Source of the DNA: Dryas octopetala
Lineage: Eukaryota > Streptophyta > Magnoliopsida > Rosales > Rosaceae
Direction of reading: 5' to 3'
Assembly: GCA_963921425.1 (NCBI GenBank)
Contig: OY992833.1
Location: 28,196,698-28,260,697 of the forward strand
DNA length: 64,000 nt
Both the position numbers and the translations under genes were made by a program. Below are positions 23,131 to 35,140 of the stretch, in pieces; within the stretch, counting starts at the first letter, position 1; every line of letters starts with the position of its first letter. Below the pieces are notes generated by a model that did not search any database, had not been told where the DNA came from, and saw only the letters and a program-made list of their open reading frames with translations.

Positions 23131-25343
23131 TTACTTACAAGCTATTCCATACACTTGAGGGTTTATAATTGAGGCACTGGACAAGCTGGTCATGCTAAGC
23201 TCAACACCTGAGAACCCAGATTTGGATATACTCCTTCCTGTTTCCCTGGTGAGATAACACCCATCAGCAATGGTTTGTTGCAAAGGATCAAGCACACTCT
23301 GTACAAATCTGAGGATTGTCCCATCTGCACCACCATAAAGTTGCAAAGACAACAACCAACATACCAATTACCCATCCACTAAACCACCAAAAGTTTTTGT
23401 TTCATTAGAAAATAAAAAATTTCAACTCACTACCTTTTGCAGCTACATGCTCCACAAACAAGTACAGTCCACCTGGTCTCAGCACTCTCTTTATCTCTGA
23501 ATACAACATCAAAAAGAACTTGTTAAAATAACAACTTCTTACTTCTTAAGGGGCATTTGGTATCCCCTTGATGAATAGTTAATTCCTTTAAATTCACATA
23601 CAGGTATTTGTTTGAAAGATGATTGAGCATTTTTCCATCATCATTTGTACGAATTGCTCTGTTTTAAGTATGGACAGTTAGTAGACGAGGTAACTTGTTT
23701 CTTCTTGTCTGCACTTAAAAAAGGAAGCCAAACTCCCAAACAATCGACTTGGAAGGCAAAAGCATCCACGACCACAAGTAGTAAAAGTTAGACCAGGTAT
23801 ATTGTACACCATATAAAGCTTCTATCTCATGTTATGGTTTTCAGGAAATAAGAGGTTCCTAGATGAGAAATATCTCTGGCTGTATGTTTACAGAAAAGAA
23901 ATTCGGCCTTGGAAGCTTTATTACCTTTCAGAGTCTTATCAACATCTTTAACAGAACACAATACAAGGGTCCCAACAACTGCATCAACAGAAGCATCATC
24001 TAATGGTATAGACTCCCCAACCTGGTTACGAAATATTGCAAAGGGGAACAAAAAACAGAAAACCAAAATTCAAATTACAGGTAAACAAAAGAGCACAAGA
24101 AAATTTGCATCTTGAAAGTTTCAAAATAACAACTTTGGAGTTAATTTTCAGACTCCAGATATGAAGATCACAAGCCTAGTGATGTTTTAAGCATTCCATG
24201 CAAAGGTTCTTTGCTAATCAATTTCAGTATTGCAAATGAAAGCAATGATAAAGAATGCTTCCTCATTGAACCATATACTCCAAAGCTCTAGTAATTTCTA
24301 ACAATGGGAATGTAAGAATGAAAAGAACTCGCTAGACACCAAACTACCCTCATTAACGAAACAACAGTAAGGTGGAAGCAAAAGGCAACAAAGCATAACA
24401 AAATTATCCTGCATATTATGTTTCGCTATACACCATTAATGCGAAAATCAACCTTCTAGATTTCATTACCACAACGGGCATCAATTTTTAAGGAATTATG
24501 CATTGGAGGATAATATGGGGTTTGAAGCAGAGAATGGTATTACCACCATCATAAGTTCATAACCAGTTTGAGTGTTTATGAAATGCCACAAGGGAAGTTT
24601 CACATACTGCTTGTATAAACTCAAAATTGGAAAGGGGCAGACCAGCAGCCATGGCGGCGGAGCGGGCATACTTTTCCATCTTTATATTTGGATCCACGCC
24701 GAAAACCCGGACACCACTATCAGCAGCATAGTACCTAAGATTAGGACCAGTCCCTATACCAATTTCCAACACCTGCTGAGCCTTTCCCTTCAATTCAGCG
24801 AAGAGCTCTGACTTGTAACCTGCAATCTTACCCATGAAATGAAATCGCAGTTAAAAATGCATACTCTAATCCCAAACTCATTTTCAGCTAAATGGGCACT
24901 AATCACTAACCTCGTCTTCATAAGATTGCATGCTGGTATTCAACACTGATGCATACAACTCCTCGTACCAGTCTGGTCTTGGAGGGTGAACTTTTTTCAA
25001 CATGGCCTATGCATTCATATACGTATAAAGACGAACAACGTTAAATCAAATTACAAATACCATTACCACCACGTTTGTGGTAAAGACCAGAAGATGTTCG
25101 TACCGTATAATCATCAGAACGCAAATTGGAAGCGCCGGAGGTGGAGGGGCAAATTGGGAATACTAAAGATGTGGCTACCGCCGCTTCAATGAATCGTCTT
25201 CTTCCGCACGAACACGAGTCCGGCGCGACTGACCTGGCGGGTGAAGCATCCGAGTTGACTCGGGAGGGACAAGAATCCGAACGCGATGTGATTTTGACAC
25301 GTGGCGCAATGTTGCACGAGAAGGGAATCGTATAAAGGATCAT
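23131..25343 (-). CDS. SAM-dependent methyltransferase, UbiE/COQ5-METTL7-like, probably plastid-targeted
   Basis: Exons on minus: 25104-25343, 24911-25006, 24608-24826, 23925-24021, 23434-23496 and 23131-23324; 302 residues in continuous frame. Residues 1-75 are rich in Ser, Arg and Ala, typical of a chloroplast transit peptide. The Rossmann methyltransferase core shows motif I as VLEIGIGTGPNLRYY, an acidic motif as FGVDPNIKMEKYA, then ESIPLDDASVDAVVGTLVLC (motif IV region) and LRPGGLYLFVEHV (post-IV/V). The C-terminus, GFSGVELSMTSLSSASIINP, matches the METTL7-type tail. The substrate cannot be told from sequence. It recalls the At1g69523/At1g69526 genes that lie between EXPA1 and the endosulfine gene in Arabidopsis, the same neighbours as here. 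Confidence 0.93.
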
Positions 25344-25813
25344 TTTCTCAGTAGTGTACTGGTTTGTGTGCGTGTGACCGTGTGTCAGTGAGTGTGCGTT
25401 CTTTAAAAGGATGGTGCTGTGTTATCAACTTATGTTAATGTCTGTCCTCATGGCCAACGGCAGTATAAACGCTGTCGTTTTATCAATGATAACGTCTACT
25501 ATAGAAAAAAAAGTTCGTAATAAAAGATTTAAACTTCATCCCAGAAAGAAAAAAAGCACCACTTAGTGGGTCATTGTAGTCAAAACCCTTGCAACCTTTA
25601 AAATTATGATCTCTCAACATACTCATTCTCACATGCAATTTAAGTCTAAGAAAATGAATGTCTATCTTCTTTATGCAGTGTATTTATGATTCGTGTTACA
25701 ACAAGTACAAAAATTTGGCATGTTTTGCTTATTTGTTCTGACACCCTAGGAAAGATCTGATCCTCAGCTTCTAATTTGACAACATACAGGCACCAGGCAC
25801 TGGCAGTAGCTAG
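25344..25813. other. Methyltransferase promoter and endosulfine 3' UTR
   Basis: About 470 bases between the methyltransferase ATG and the endosulfine stop; both genes are on minus. It must contain the methyltransferase promoter and the 3' UTR and terminator of the endosulfine gene. A TGTG-rich stretch lies at about 25,360-25,400. No clear TATA box was found. Confidence 0.5.
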
Positions 25814-27318
25814 CTACTCATGGCGGCTGTGATCCTCATCAGCAATGTTGTTACTGCTGCTACCATCTACTTGGTCCTCTGAAGTGTTATTATTGCCACC
25901 ATCTACTGTAAGAAAGAGAGAGTTCAAGTGCTGAACATGGTTTTTGACATGTACAAGTTTATTGGTGAGGCTCCTGGAAATTGGTCATTGATTGCACATA
26001 CCTTCACCCTCATCTGCAGGAGCATAAGATGAGCGCCTTGAACGCACTTGGTGGTGTGCTGAGGGCTGATGAAAACAATAGAGACAACAAGTAGAGATTA
26101 GAACCACCACAAATGTACCAATACAGTACACTTACAGACATCACATATTCAAACTCTTATGTATTCAATTTTATGTTCCAGTAAATTAACTTTTTTCATT
26201 TTACAATCAATTATTGCAATAACAAGGTCACTATTTAGCGTACACACTGCTTGCCCTGCTGTCATTTAAAGTGAAATGCTCCTTAACAACCACAGCTTCG
26301 CTGTGATGGAGGGCATCAATGCAAGCACACTAACTTGGTATAGCAAAACTGCAAAAGATGACAGGGCCAGGACAGAATTCCTATATATGGTTATAGTTTC
26401 AGTTCTCACACATAGTGATGGCTGATCTTCAGCCCCTAACAACTTCTACCCCAGCTTGAAGTAAGAAAATCAAGATGGTATCATCAAACATACATGCAGT
26501 TTTGGGCGGAGTGCTTCAAGTGGCCCCTTCGGCTTTGCTCCTTGCTGTTTGAAGAAATTATAAGGTAAGCAAAGAGATTAGGCATTTAAACTTCAGAGTT
26601 ATAGCAACTACAGTTTAGGTTATCCAGATGAGTACCTTTCCCAATGCCCAATCAGCAGAATCAAAATAAGCACGTTCATGGTCCTGGGAAAATTTTACTT
26701 ATTTGTGGGTGACTTTATCATGATAAAGATAGAAGTAGAATAGCAGCTTCCAAGAGAGGGGGTTATAGGGAGGAAAGGGGGAGAATGTAGCAAAATGTTA
26801 CCTTGGATATCAGTGGAGGCCTCTTTGGTACTATGCCTCCATACTTCTTCTTGATTGTTGCCTCCTGCAGAAGACAAAATTGTAGACAATGATCCTACTG
26901 CATAACTTTGTATAATAATTGACCTAATGAAATGTGCTGATGATAATAAGGTTTAAGCCTTGGGGAAATTTTGAAGCACAAAGAGAATTTTAATGAGAGG
27001 GAAACGGTTTGCATTAGATGAAAAGTGACCAGAAGTTTCGATACAAATCGTTTCATAAGTTTGGGAAAAAACACATGATAGCATTCTTATAAAACCTTTT
27101 CAGCATAAGATATGACAGGGCAACAAGCAGGATATTTCAAAAAGTTTAAAAATTGTAGAGCAGCACCGGACCTCCTGCTGGGTTGAAGGCATGGGATTTT
27201 CATGCTTTTCATCTGAAGCTTTTAGGTCTTCCTCAGCATTTTTGTCACCATCCCCTTGATTCTTAGGAGCATTATCAACAAGCTCCTCCTTTACCTCCTC
27301 TGTGTATGTACCTGACAT
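25814..27318 (-). CDS. ENSA: Endosulfine / ARPP-19 family PP2A-B55 inhibitor-like protein
   Basis: Exons on minus: 27172-27318, 26802-26864, 26636-26683, 26494-26544, 26002-26065 and 25814-25902; 153 residues in frame. The core reads KKKYGGIVPKRPPLISKDHE, RAYFDSADWALGKQ, then KPKGPLEALRPKL. FDSADW is the plant form of the FDSGDY motif whose serine is phosphorylated by Greatwall-type kinases in animals and yeast, turning the protein into a PP2A-B55 inhibitor. That role in plants is an inference. The N-terminus (about 50 residues, acidic) and the Ser/Asn/Asp-rich tail are probably disordered. A 5' UTR intron is likely: an acceptor lies just above 27,343 and a donor at 28,048. The neighbourhood fits Arabidopsis At1g69510. 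Confidence 0.93.
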
Positions 27319-28048
27319 ATTCTGCTCTGGGCAAAGGTGACAACTGCAAAAATAAACAAATGACTTTAACTCAATAAAAATTTGGCCTAAAAATAACCCT
27401 GGAAAGAAATATAACTATGACTACGTTTATAAATGTAAAATGTTTGATACCACAGAAGAAATCACCCTAATTCTGTAGAAATAGAGATGTCATATTTCAT
27501 CATCTTATTAAAATATTTTTTCTTAAAGCCTCCTTAAAGCTATCCGCTTTTTCTATTTGGTTGGACATCAAAACTGAGCTACATAAGAGGAGGCAGCCCT
27601 CCAACAAGGCCTCCCAAATCCCAACCCATTATTGATTAAATTCGTGTGCAAGGACAGTGATACATCTGCCTGACCACTATAATTATAATCTCATTCTTGA
27701 TATTTAACCTTTATCCCAATAACTAGGAGTCTAGGATTCATCATCTTGAAGCTGAAGATGGTAAAGAAAATGAGAAAAAAAAAAAAGTCAATACATCATA
27801 CATGCAAGCCTTTGTATCAGTTCCCACTTGACAAAAAATTTTCATTCAGTGAAAGAGCAATTGAAAATAAGCATCACTTGGCCATCATCAAGAATCACAG
27901 TGCAGTGTATTATAAACCAAAATAAGCAAGACCCATAAGAAAAATATGAGTGAGTTGATTGTTTGATTGACAAGACAAATTAGAATGAAGAATATGAAGA
28001 TTGATCGAGTAGGCAAGAAGAAAAGGAAGTGAAGGTAGAGCAATACCT

Positions 28049-28300
28049 GATCAAAGATCCGAGTGGGAGACCGAAGCGGGAAACCAAAGTGATCCGGTTG
28101 CAGAGCAGAGAGGGTATGAGAATTGAGAAGGAAGGCTAGCCTAGAGATTACGCAATAAGGCTGGGTACGGACTTTGGAAGTTAGGAGTAGTCTTGGGCTA
28201 TAGACTAGAGGCCTTGTAGGCTTTTGCACTTGGACTGGGTTCACACTTTTCAGTTTGATTTCTTTCGGGGATTGTTTTCGAAACAATCGCCTCACCTATA
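28049..28300 (-). other. Probable first (5' UTR) exon and promoter edge of the endosulfine gene
   Basis: On minus, GATCAG followed by GTATTG at 28,049/28,048 is a good donor, and its partner acceptor lies just 5' of 27,343, 25 bases before the start ATG. A long minus-strand frame crosses this region but runs into the intron and is not coding. The upstream limit is approximate. Confidence 0.5.
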
Positions 28301-29604
28301 TAAAGCCTAACGGATACAATTTTAAGATTCCCAGGAAAAGAAAAACCATTCTTTACCAAAACTTGATTTAAAAGGTAAAAACCTATTTGCAAACATAGTC
28401 AATAGTAAAACTCTAATCCTATCCTAAATTCAATCCATTATTCCATTCACCCCACCCACCAATTAATAATACATGAATTTTTCAAATCGACTCTCTTTGG
28501 CTATGTTTGATGTACTCTGATTTTTTATCTTTCTTTAGAGAAAAAAAGAGGAAAATGTCCTTCCTTTTTTTTTTTTACTAAAAAGGATTGATGGTAACCG
28601 TTCTAGATTTGAATTTGTGGTGGATATAGATGGAGATGAACTGTGAGAGGCAGAGAAAGGTTGGCTGAGGTCAGTAATTATGCTCCATCAACAAGACCCA
28701 ATTGAGTTGATTAAAAAAACAAGGTATTACTTTTATTATAAATAGCAGCTAGCCCATGTCAGTCACCCCATGACCATTTTCATGATTCTCTAGATCTGTT
28801 GTCCCATGATCTATTTCATCATCATTACGCTCATGATCAGCAAAAGATACCAATAAACATGAGGCAAAGATGCAACTATCTTATAGATAATTTAATTTAA
28901 AGAATTTCTGTTGAGACTTATTCTATATTATATTTTGTTTTTTTAGTATTTATTTAATAATTATCTATATAAAAAATTAGACAAATCGATAAATTCTAAC
29001 ATTAAACAAGTGCAAAAGATATTCTATTGCAAATCAATGAATTCTAGCAACAAACTAGCATATTATCCAAATTGATTTTGTCAAGTGATAAGTTTTTATT
29101 TCCGAGACACGTACGTACTGAAAAAAGCTTGATGAAACTTAAAGTTAGAATGAGGATAAATTATTGGATGTATTTGATACACCGTCACGTAGTGTAACCA
29201 ATTCAACGTGTAAGGATATTATTGTACGGTATATTTATATCAGTAGGGTATAATATTAATAACATTCATACATATTATGACACGTTAAATTGATTATATC
29301 ACGTAACGGTATATAAATTACACATGAAGTGTAGAAATTAAAGCACGATAGTAAATTAACCCTCAATTTGTTTCTAAATAAGACCATAGTGAATATCTGT
29401 ATGGGCTGCATTGCAAAAATTGGTAACCTACTCTAATCTATTCTAACCTTAGGTAATGAAACATATGCTAATTATATATATAGTTTGGATTTTTATTTGT
29501 TTTGAGACCGACCGGCCATGCAATCGCCACGACAGTGTCCCATAAAATCTCCTTCTCTGGTCTTTGCAATATTGGTTCAACTCCCATATATATATATATA
29601 TATA

Positions 29605-30006
29605 GAGGAGTGCTCTACAGCTAATCAGTTAGCAAGTTAATACGAAGTTAATCATGCTTTTGGGCCCACCACATCACTAATCTCATAATCCGAACAATCA
29701 ATTATTTAGGTCATACTTCAAAGATCATTATTGCAAAAAATCAACTAAATCGAAAATCATGTAGTCATCTAATTGAGATCAAATAAATAGACAATCAGTA
29801 TTTTCGATAAAAGTATAAAAATAGTTGTTATTATAATCAAATGGCTAAATGACTTCCGATTTTGAAGATTTTTTACATGAATAATCTTTGAAGCATGACC
29901 TAAAAAATAAACGGTTTGGATTTTGAAATTACATTGTGCATTGGGCCCAACAGGGTGGTTAGTTTTGTATTAACTTACTAACTAGTTAGTTTTAGAGCAT
30001 TCTTGT
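29605..30006. mobile_element. Foldback MITE inserted in a TA tract
   Basis: Left end GAGGAGTGCTCTACAGCTAA pairs with the right end, whose reverse complement starts ACAAGAATGCTCTAAAACTA. Matching continues through AAGTTAATAC and TTGGGCCCA. Inside are two inverted copies of a module (29719-29759 and about 29850-29899) containing TTGCAAAAAATCAACTAAAT. Both flanks are TA repeats, so a target duplication cannot be resolved. No coding frame. Confidence 0.75.
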
Positions 30007-30034
30007 ATATTATATATATAGGTGAACAAGTTCC

Positions 30035-30041
30035 TATATAT
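30035..30041 (+). promoter_or_regulatory. TATA box of the MIR169 primary transcript
   Basis: TATATAT in the context CCTATATATGTAAC lies about 290 bases upstream of the miR169-like sequence. A start near 30,065-30,070 is plausible. A possible donor after CTGCAG at about 30,278 hints at an intron in the primary transcript. Confidence 0.45.
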
Positions 30042-30310
30042 GTAACTAATGCAAAGCTAGCAAGCAAAGCACAACAGGCTAGCTAGCTTTAAATTCAAAC
30101 TCATTTGCTTTTTATTGCAACTAGTGAGCTAAAGGCCAACGTGAGATCTTCCTTTTTCTGATCTCCTCCTTTCAATCACACTCTCACAGTTTCCCTTTCA
30201 ATTAGACCCAGTTTTTAAAGAAGAGCTAGATTGATGGTTGAAATTGGATGATTATTAGTCGATCGATGGATCTGCAGGTATTTTGATCATCTAAGGTCTT
30301 GCATGTCGAT

Positions 30311-30443
30311 ATCAGATAATATGTGCTACAACCAAGGATGACTTGCCGGCTGACGCATGACGCTAGTTTGTTGGCATTTATGTTAAAAAAATATTGACGA
30401 GCGTTCGGTGACAGGTGTGCATGTTCTTTGGTGCGCCTCTGAT
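30311..30443 (+). ncRNA. MIR169: MIR169-family microRNA precursor
   Basis: The 5' arm at 30329-30349 reads CAACCAAGGATGACTTGCC plus GG. It matches miR169 (CAGCCAAGGATGACTTGCC) at all but position 3, where G is replaced by A. The 3' arm at about 30411-30434, GGTGTGCATGTTCTTTGGTG, resembles a miR169 star strand and pairs with it with several G-U pairs and bulges. Below the duplex, ATCAGA at 30311-30316 pairs with TCTGAT at 30438-30443, and ACGCT above it pairs with AGCGT, so a hairpin of about 133 bases forms. miR169 targets NF-YA mRNAs and is linked to drought and nutrient responses. Duplex quality is only moderate, so expression needs RNA proof. Confidence 0.75.
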
Positions 30444-31743
30444 TGAATCTGTGTATATATAGATTATCTTATATATAGGTACATAATATTTTAATCAGAG
30501 CGTGACTAGCTAGCTAGTGTGTCACCTTTCTGTTGTTATTGAGGATATATTTATTTGTGTGCCTCTTTTATATAAGTTGGTTGCAATTCGTAATAATTTA
30601 GTAAGTGTGTTCTAGGCTTCTAGCAGAAATAATATCGGCAAGTTGTCCATGGCTACATGTCTATCTCATATTCACATGTTAGATCTATGATGATAATGAT
30701 GATGAAGATCATCACATGATATATGCTGAGGGAACAGAGTAGCAGACCAATTAGATTGAATGATGTCATGGCAGTAAGTTCTCAAACAATGTCTTATTCA
30801 GATTGGTTTTTACTAAGCAGCAGAGCACACAAACAAATGAACAATGTGTTATTCAGACAAAATCTGCGCACATTTATTTATTTATTTATTTTTCTAATTG
30901 TATAGATTTGTAGTCAATCACAGGTGCCTGCATTACTACATGTTCTCAGATTAACGAAGTGTCATCAATCTATCTTACTGAAAGAAGAGCCCAAATGCAG
31001 AAACTGTTTGTTTCCAACATTTTTCCCAAATAATTGGGGCCCTGGAGCTAGAAATCAATTGCATGTATATATTTAAGGGAAATTGGGATTTGGGGTTCAT
31101 CGCCAGTGGGCTTGGGCCTTATGGTAGCCTTCTCCTTGGGCCTTGACATATTTCTTTTCAACTCCGAGGACAACATAATACATGTTTGTACATTGAAGCC
31201 TAAATCAACCACCAAACCCACTAAAACAGTGACTACATCCTCCACAACATTTCAGATGACTTCATTTGGCAGTGACTTCACACTCCTGATTGGCCAATTT
31301 CCTATTACCATGGCTCGTCACCCCCAACAACCTCAATTGCGTAAGCAGACAATGCATATCAGAATTTATAACTTCACAAATTAAAGAAAATTACTACACA
31401 AAATGTGAAGAAAGCCATGTCCCAATTCATAGCATCATCTGCTCATTGTTGGAGTTGGAAGGTGATAAAATATTCAGCAAGTGCGAGCAGGTAGGATTGT
31501 CATTGTGAAAAAAATAATACAAAGTTAAACTCCAGCTTTAGCAGTGAGATCATGCAGCCTATCACAAGTTTACACATGGCATGTTTAGAGAAAGCAAATA
31601 CACAAGTGACAAGCCATTGGTCATATTTTGGTTCTAATTGGTGATTATATATGCATGACTTCCCCCTGTCTCTCCTGAGCAGTACCACTGTATCAGATTC
31701 AAAAGTCCCTAGAGAGTTTGAAAGAGACTAATAACTAAGAAAA
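30444..31743. other. Spacer between MIR169 and CASP
   Basis: Contains the 3' part of the miR169 primary transcript and the CASP promoter. A minus-strand open frame of 65 codons near 31.1 kb overlaps a plus-strand one, but neither looks like a known protein. A TATTTATTTATTTATT run lies near 30,870. Confidence 0.5.
31646..31652 (+). promoter_or_regulatory. TATA box of the CASP gene
   Basis: TATATAT in GATTATATATGCATG lies about 95 bases upstream of the CASP ATG, a normal distance for a short plant leader. No competing element is closer. Confidence 0.6.
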
Positions 31744-32617
31744 ATGAAGACAACAGCAGCAGCAGGACCAGTACTTGAGGCTAGTGAAGCTGCAGCCTCC
31801 AAACAATTCCCAAAAGTAAGAGTGAACAGAGTGCTCTCTGTTCTAGATTTCATTCTGAGAGCAGTTGCAGCCCTTGGAACACTAGCAAGTGCCATAGCCA
31901 TGGGAACCAGTGGGGAAACACTTCCATTCGTCGCCCAGTTCGTTCGATTCAGGGCTCGGTCCAGGGACCTTCCCACATTTACGTAAGGATCTTGTATGCA
32001 AAATGATTAAACTGTTCTCATTTTTTGAAACAAGGCTAAAACTTTGTACATGTAATTTCATGTCATGTCATACAGGTTCTTTGTGATTGCCAATTCAATT
32101 GTATGCGGCTACCTTGTGGTTTCTTTCCCACTATCTATTGTCAACATCATCTGGACGGAAGCAGTAAACAGTAGGATCACATTGCTCATCTTTGACACGG
32201 TAAAAGATGTGGAGTTAATTCAGTGCTAGCTAGTTACTATGCTATTATATCCCTTAGCTTAATTTATTACCTACTTAAAAATTGGATTAGAAATATCATT
32301 AAGATAAGAGAAACCCAGATGAGCCATAAATCTTGTGAAGCAATTCAGTGCTTGATCACTTTTTCTAATGAATTAAGCATAATATTCTTAATGTTGTGAA
32401 GGTGATGATGGCTCTTCTAACTGCTGGAGCTTCTGCAGCAACAGCCATAGTGTACCTGGCACACTATGGGAATTCCAGCGCCAATTGGTTTGCCTTCTGC
32501 CGCCAGTTCAACAGCTTCTGTGAGCGCATTTCTGGGTCTCTCATTGGCTCTTTTGTTGCCATAACTGTGATTGTACTCCTAATCATCATGTCATCAGTGG
32601 CAATTTCTCGACACTAG
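31744..32617 (+). CDS. CASP: CASP (Casparian strip membrane domain protein), CASP5-like
   Basis: Exons 31744-31982, 32076-32199 and 32402-32617 give 192 residues. Four membrane segments are visible, roughly residues 30-50, 80-100, 118-140 and 165-188. The first extracellular loop carries [13 protein letters not shown], the loop signature that marks true CASPs rather than CASP-like proteins; Arabidopsis CASPs have FFTQF here, so the VAQF variant is slightly unusual. The second loop, [20 protein letters not shown], has the paired Cys and is very close to what I recall of CASP5. CASPs form a scaffold in the endodermal plasma membrane that guides local lignin deposition. The gene is tail-to-tail with PnsL2. 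Confidence 0.93.
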
Positions 32618-32983
32618 TGCGCTGATATGTCTTGTGTTGCAAGTAACTGATACTGATGATTCTGGTGAATCTGTCATCTTTCCGTGTGAATATGATAAGG
32701 GTTTGTAAGTGTGTGATATAAGAATTTGCTCGAGCTATCACATACAGTGTCTTTCATTTACACAACACAATTTGGAGCTGTATGTTCTGTTTCTTCAATC
32801 TGCAATATATCTTACATTTTTCTTTGCAACAATACAATGTTTTTTACTCTAAACTCAACACTTGTCACAATGAATCTAGCACAAATTAATCTCCTAAGAA
32901 AACAAAAAATTATTATATGTTACGGTCAGATGTGACCTTTCTCTCACAACATCATGTAAATAAAACATATCCAACACTTTGTA

Positions 32984-33675
32984 CTAGGCCAATAGCAACA
33001 CCAGATCATCTATAGATTTCAATGTCTTCTCGTAGTAAAGGTACGATTCATACACCTTTGGCGTGCGAACATAATAATCAAGCTGCAAACACAAACACAA
33101 TTACATTATATAATTTTCCATCTGATCATTATAATGCTAACCAAAATTTCAATTTCATAAACATATATATGTACCTCTGCCATGTTATCCACCAACTCAT
33201 TGGCAGTCTTAACATACTCTTTCCGGCGGCCTTCGGGCACGGTAGTCATTGCATTTTTCAAGTCTTGATTTAGATAGGCCGACTTTAGGCGGATGTAAAA
33301 TATGAGGTACCTCCAAGCCATGGCCTCCAACATGTCCCTAATGCTGTGTAGCCCTTCAGCAGTTTGCTTGATTCTAGACACTGCATCTTCTGGGGACAGT
33401 CCAGGCTCAAAAAAACGTTCCCTTATAAACGAACGAGTACCCCAATTCTGGGCTAGTCCTAGTGGGGTGCCAATGACATGTTCATGTACCCCAAGTGCCA
33501 GTGATGTGGCCAAAAATGTTGTCACCATTTTTCTACGACTTGTCGCATTTTGATCTTCTGCCGGAAATGAGGCTCGGATTTGTGGCAATGATGAGTTTTT
33601 GCGACAGTAATTTTGGGGTTTGGTGATGTGGGCATGGAGGAGAGTTGTGGTGGTGGTGTTAGTGAAGCTGCTCAT
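32984..33675 (-). CDS. PNSL2: PnsL2 (PsbQ-like protein 1), lumenal subunit of chloroplast NDH
   Basis: Exons on minus are 33175-33675 and 32984-33082; 199 residues. Start is ATG at 33673-33675 (MSSFTNTTTTT). A bipartite thylakoid signal is suggested: a Ser/Thr-rich stromal part, twin Arg in TSRRKMVTTF, a hydrophobic segment and LGLAQNWGTRSF, where cleavage would follow. The mature part is a PsbQ-like four-helix bundle: GLSPEDAVSRIKQTAEGLHS, MAWRYLIFYIRLKSAYLNQD, YVKTANELVDNMAEV, and at the end YYVRTPKVYESYLYYEKTLK. This matches PnsL2 (PQL1) of the NDH-photosystem I supercomplex rather than PsbQ itself. Confidence 0.93.
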
Positions 33676-34844
33676 GGCTTTGGGTAGATATGTGAACAAA
33701 ATTCGAATTCATAGAAGTATGGTGGTGATTGATGAGGAATTGCTCATTGTGGATTCTTGGGCAGGTTTCTGTGGCTGACCGTTTTGCCCGTTTCTCCAAC
33801 ATGGACCGTAGCTTTTTGCCACGTGGCATTCGTTATCTTGTTATAAGTGTGCGAAAGTTTAGGTGGGCCTGAGAAACCCTCCAACCCAGAAGTTCAGGTG
33901 GGCCTATTTGAGTTTAGGCCCGATAACGAAAAAAAAAAATATATATATATGGTTAATTACATATATATACCTCAACTATACATCACTTATCAGTTGGATA
34001 CCTCTGGTTTAAAAACTTTCATTAGGGTACATCAACTTATGTTTTTTGTCAATTGAATACCTCCGTTAGTCTGACCGTTAGGAAGACCGTTAAATGCTTA
34101 CGTGGCGCTGACGTGGCACACGCGGACCCCACCATTAAATATTAATTTACCATTTAAAAATAGCCACTAAACCAAAATTAATAAAAAAATAAAAAAACCA
34201 TTAAAATTATATAAAATTTAAAAAAAAAAAAAAGCCAACCCCCACCTAGCACCCTCCCTCCCCCTCCTCCCCCACCCTTTCCCCACCCAGGCCACCGCCC
34301 CTCCCCCCCAAACCCAAGCCACCCCCCACCTCCCCCGCAAACCCAGGCCACCCCCTCCACCTCCCTTGCCCCTCCCCCCCAAACCCCTAAATAATTCTCT
34401 CCCAATCCATTCTCTCAAGCCTCTCTATCTGCAGGAACTCTCCAACAGTTGGAATCATTTAGCCACAAATTGATTCCAACTTACCTGGTTCTAGTGTTCC
34501 CAAGAGTAAGTTCAAGATCATCCGATACACATTCCTCAATCCTCTCACCTTCCCATGGTTTCACTTAGGGGTCGGCAATGGGCCGGGCCGGGCTAGCCCG
34601 GCCCAAATTTTTCGGGTTCGGGCCGGGCTCGGGCTTGAATGATAGAAGCCCAATAGGGCTTTCGGGCCGGGCCGGGCCGGGCTTGGGCTTTAATACACAA
34701 GCCCAAGGCCCGCCCATCGGGCTTTGGCTTGCGGGCTTGGAGGGCCGGGCCGGGCTAGGCCCAAACGGGCGGCCCAAATAGGCCCAAAGCCTGTTTAGAC
34801 ACATATATATGTTAAAAAAAAATATAGGATTTTGGCTATGTTGT

Positions 34845-34915
34845 GATTTGAACATGAGACCTCACATAACAAACTTCAACTCTCAACCAATTGAGCTGAC
34901 CAGTTTATTTGTTAA
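34845..34915 (-). other. tRNA-like module (A and B box) in left hAT arm
   Basis: Read on minus it contains GTCAGCTCAATTGGTTGAGAG-like A-box sequence and GGTCTCATGTTCAAATC, a B-box match, about 35 bases apart. It resembles a tRNA 5' and 3' half without a proper acceptor stem, so it is not a functional tRNA gene. A mirror copy lies in the right arm. Confidence 0.5.
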
Positions 34916-35140
34916 GTTTGTGAATCATAACATATTTAATAGCTTTTTCGTTTGTTTACTTCAATAAATTATTAATATGCTTATTAAGTTATTCTATAAT
35001 ACTATTATGTTAGTAATAGTGTAATACCATAAATAATAAACTTTTAAAATTATATACAACATTACAACTATAATAAAACATAAATGTACATATGTTTTAT
35101 TATATATTTTATTACATATTTTTATAAACAAACGATGCAA

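Larger units (their letters stand above)
28301..30310. other. Spacer with a foldback element before MIR169
   Basis: About 2 kb without protein genes. The right part holds a 402 bp foldback element (29605-30006) and the MIR169 promoter. The sequence near 28.5-28.7 kb has an A-rich and T-rich patch but no recognisable element. Confidence 0.5.

Noticed and set aside
34178-34418. Glycine-rich open frames on minus
   Set aside because: They fall in the C-rich tract of the left MULE arm and appear mirrored in the right arm, so they reflect low-complexity DNA, not a protein.
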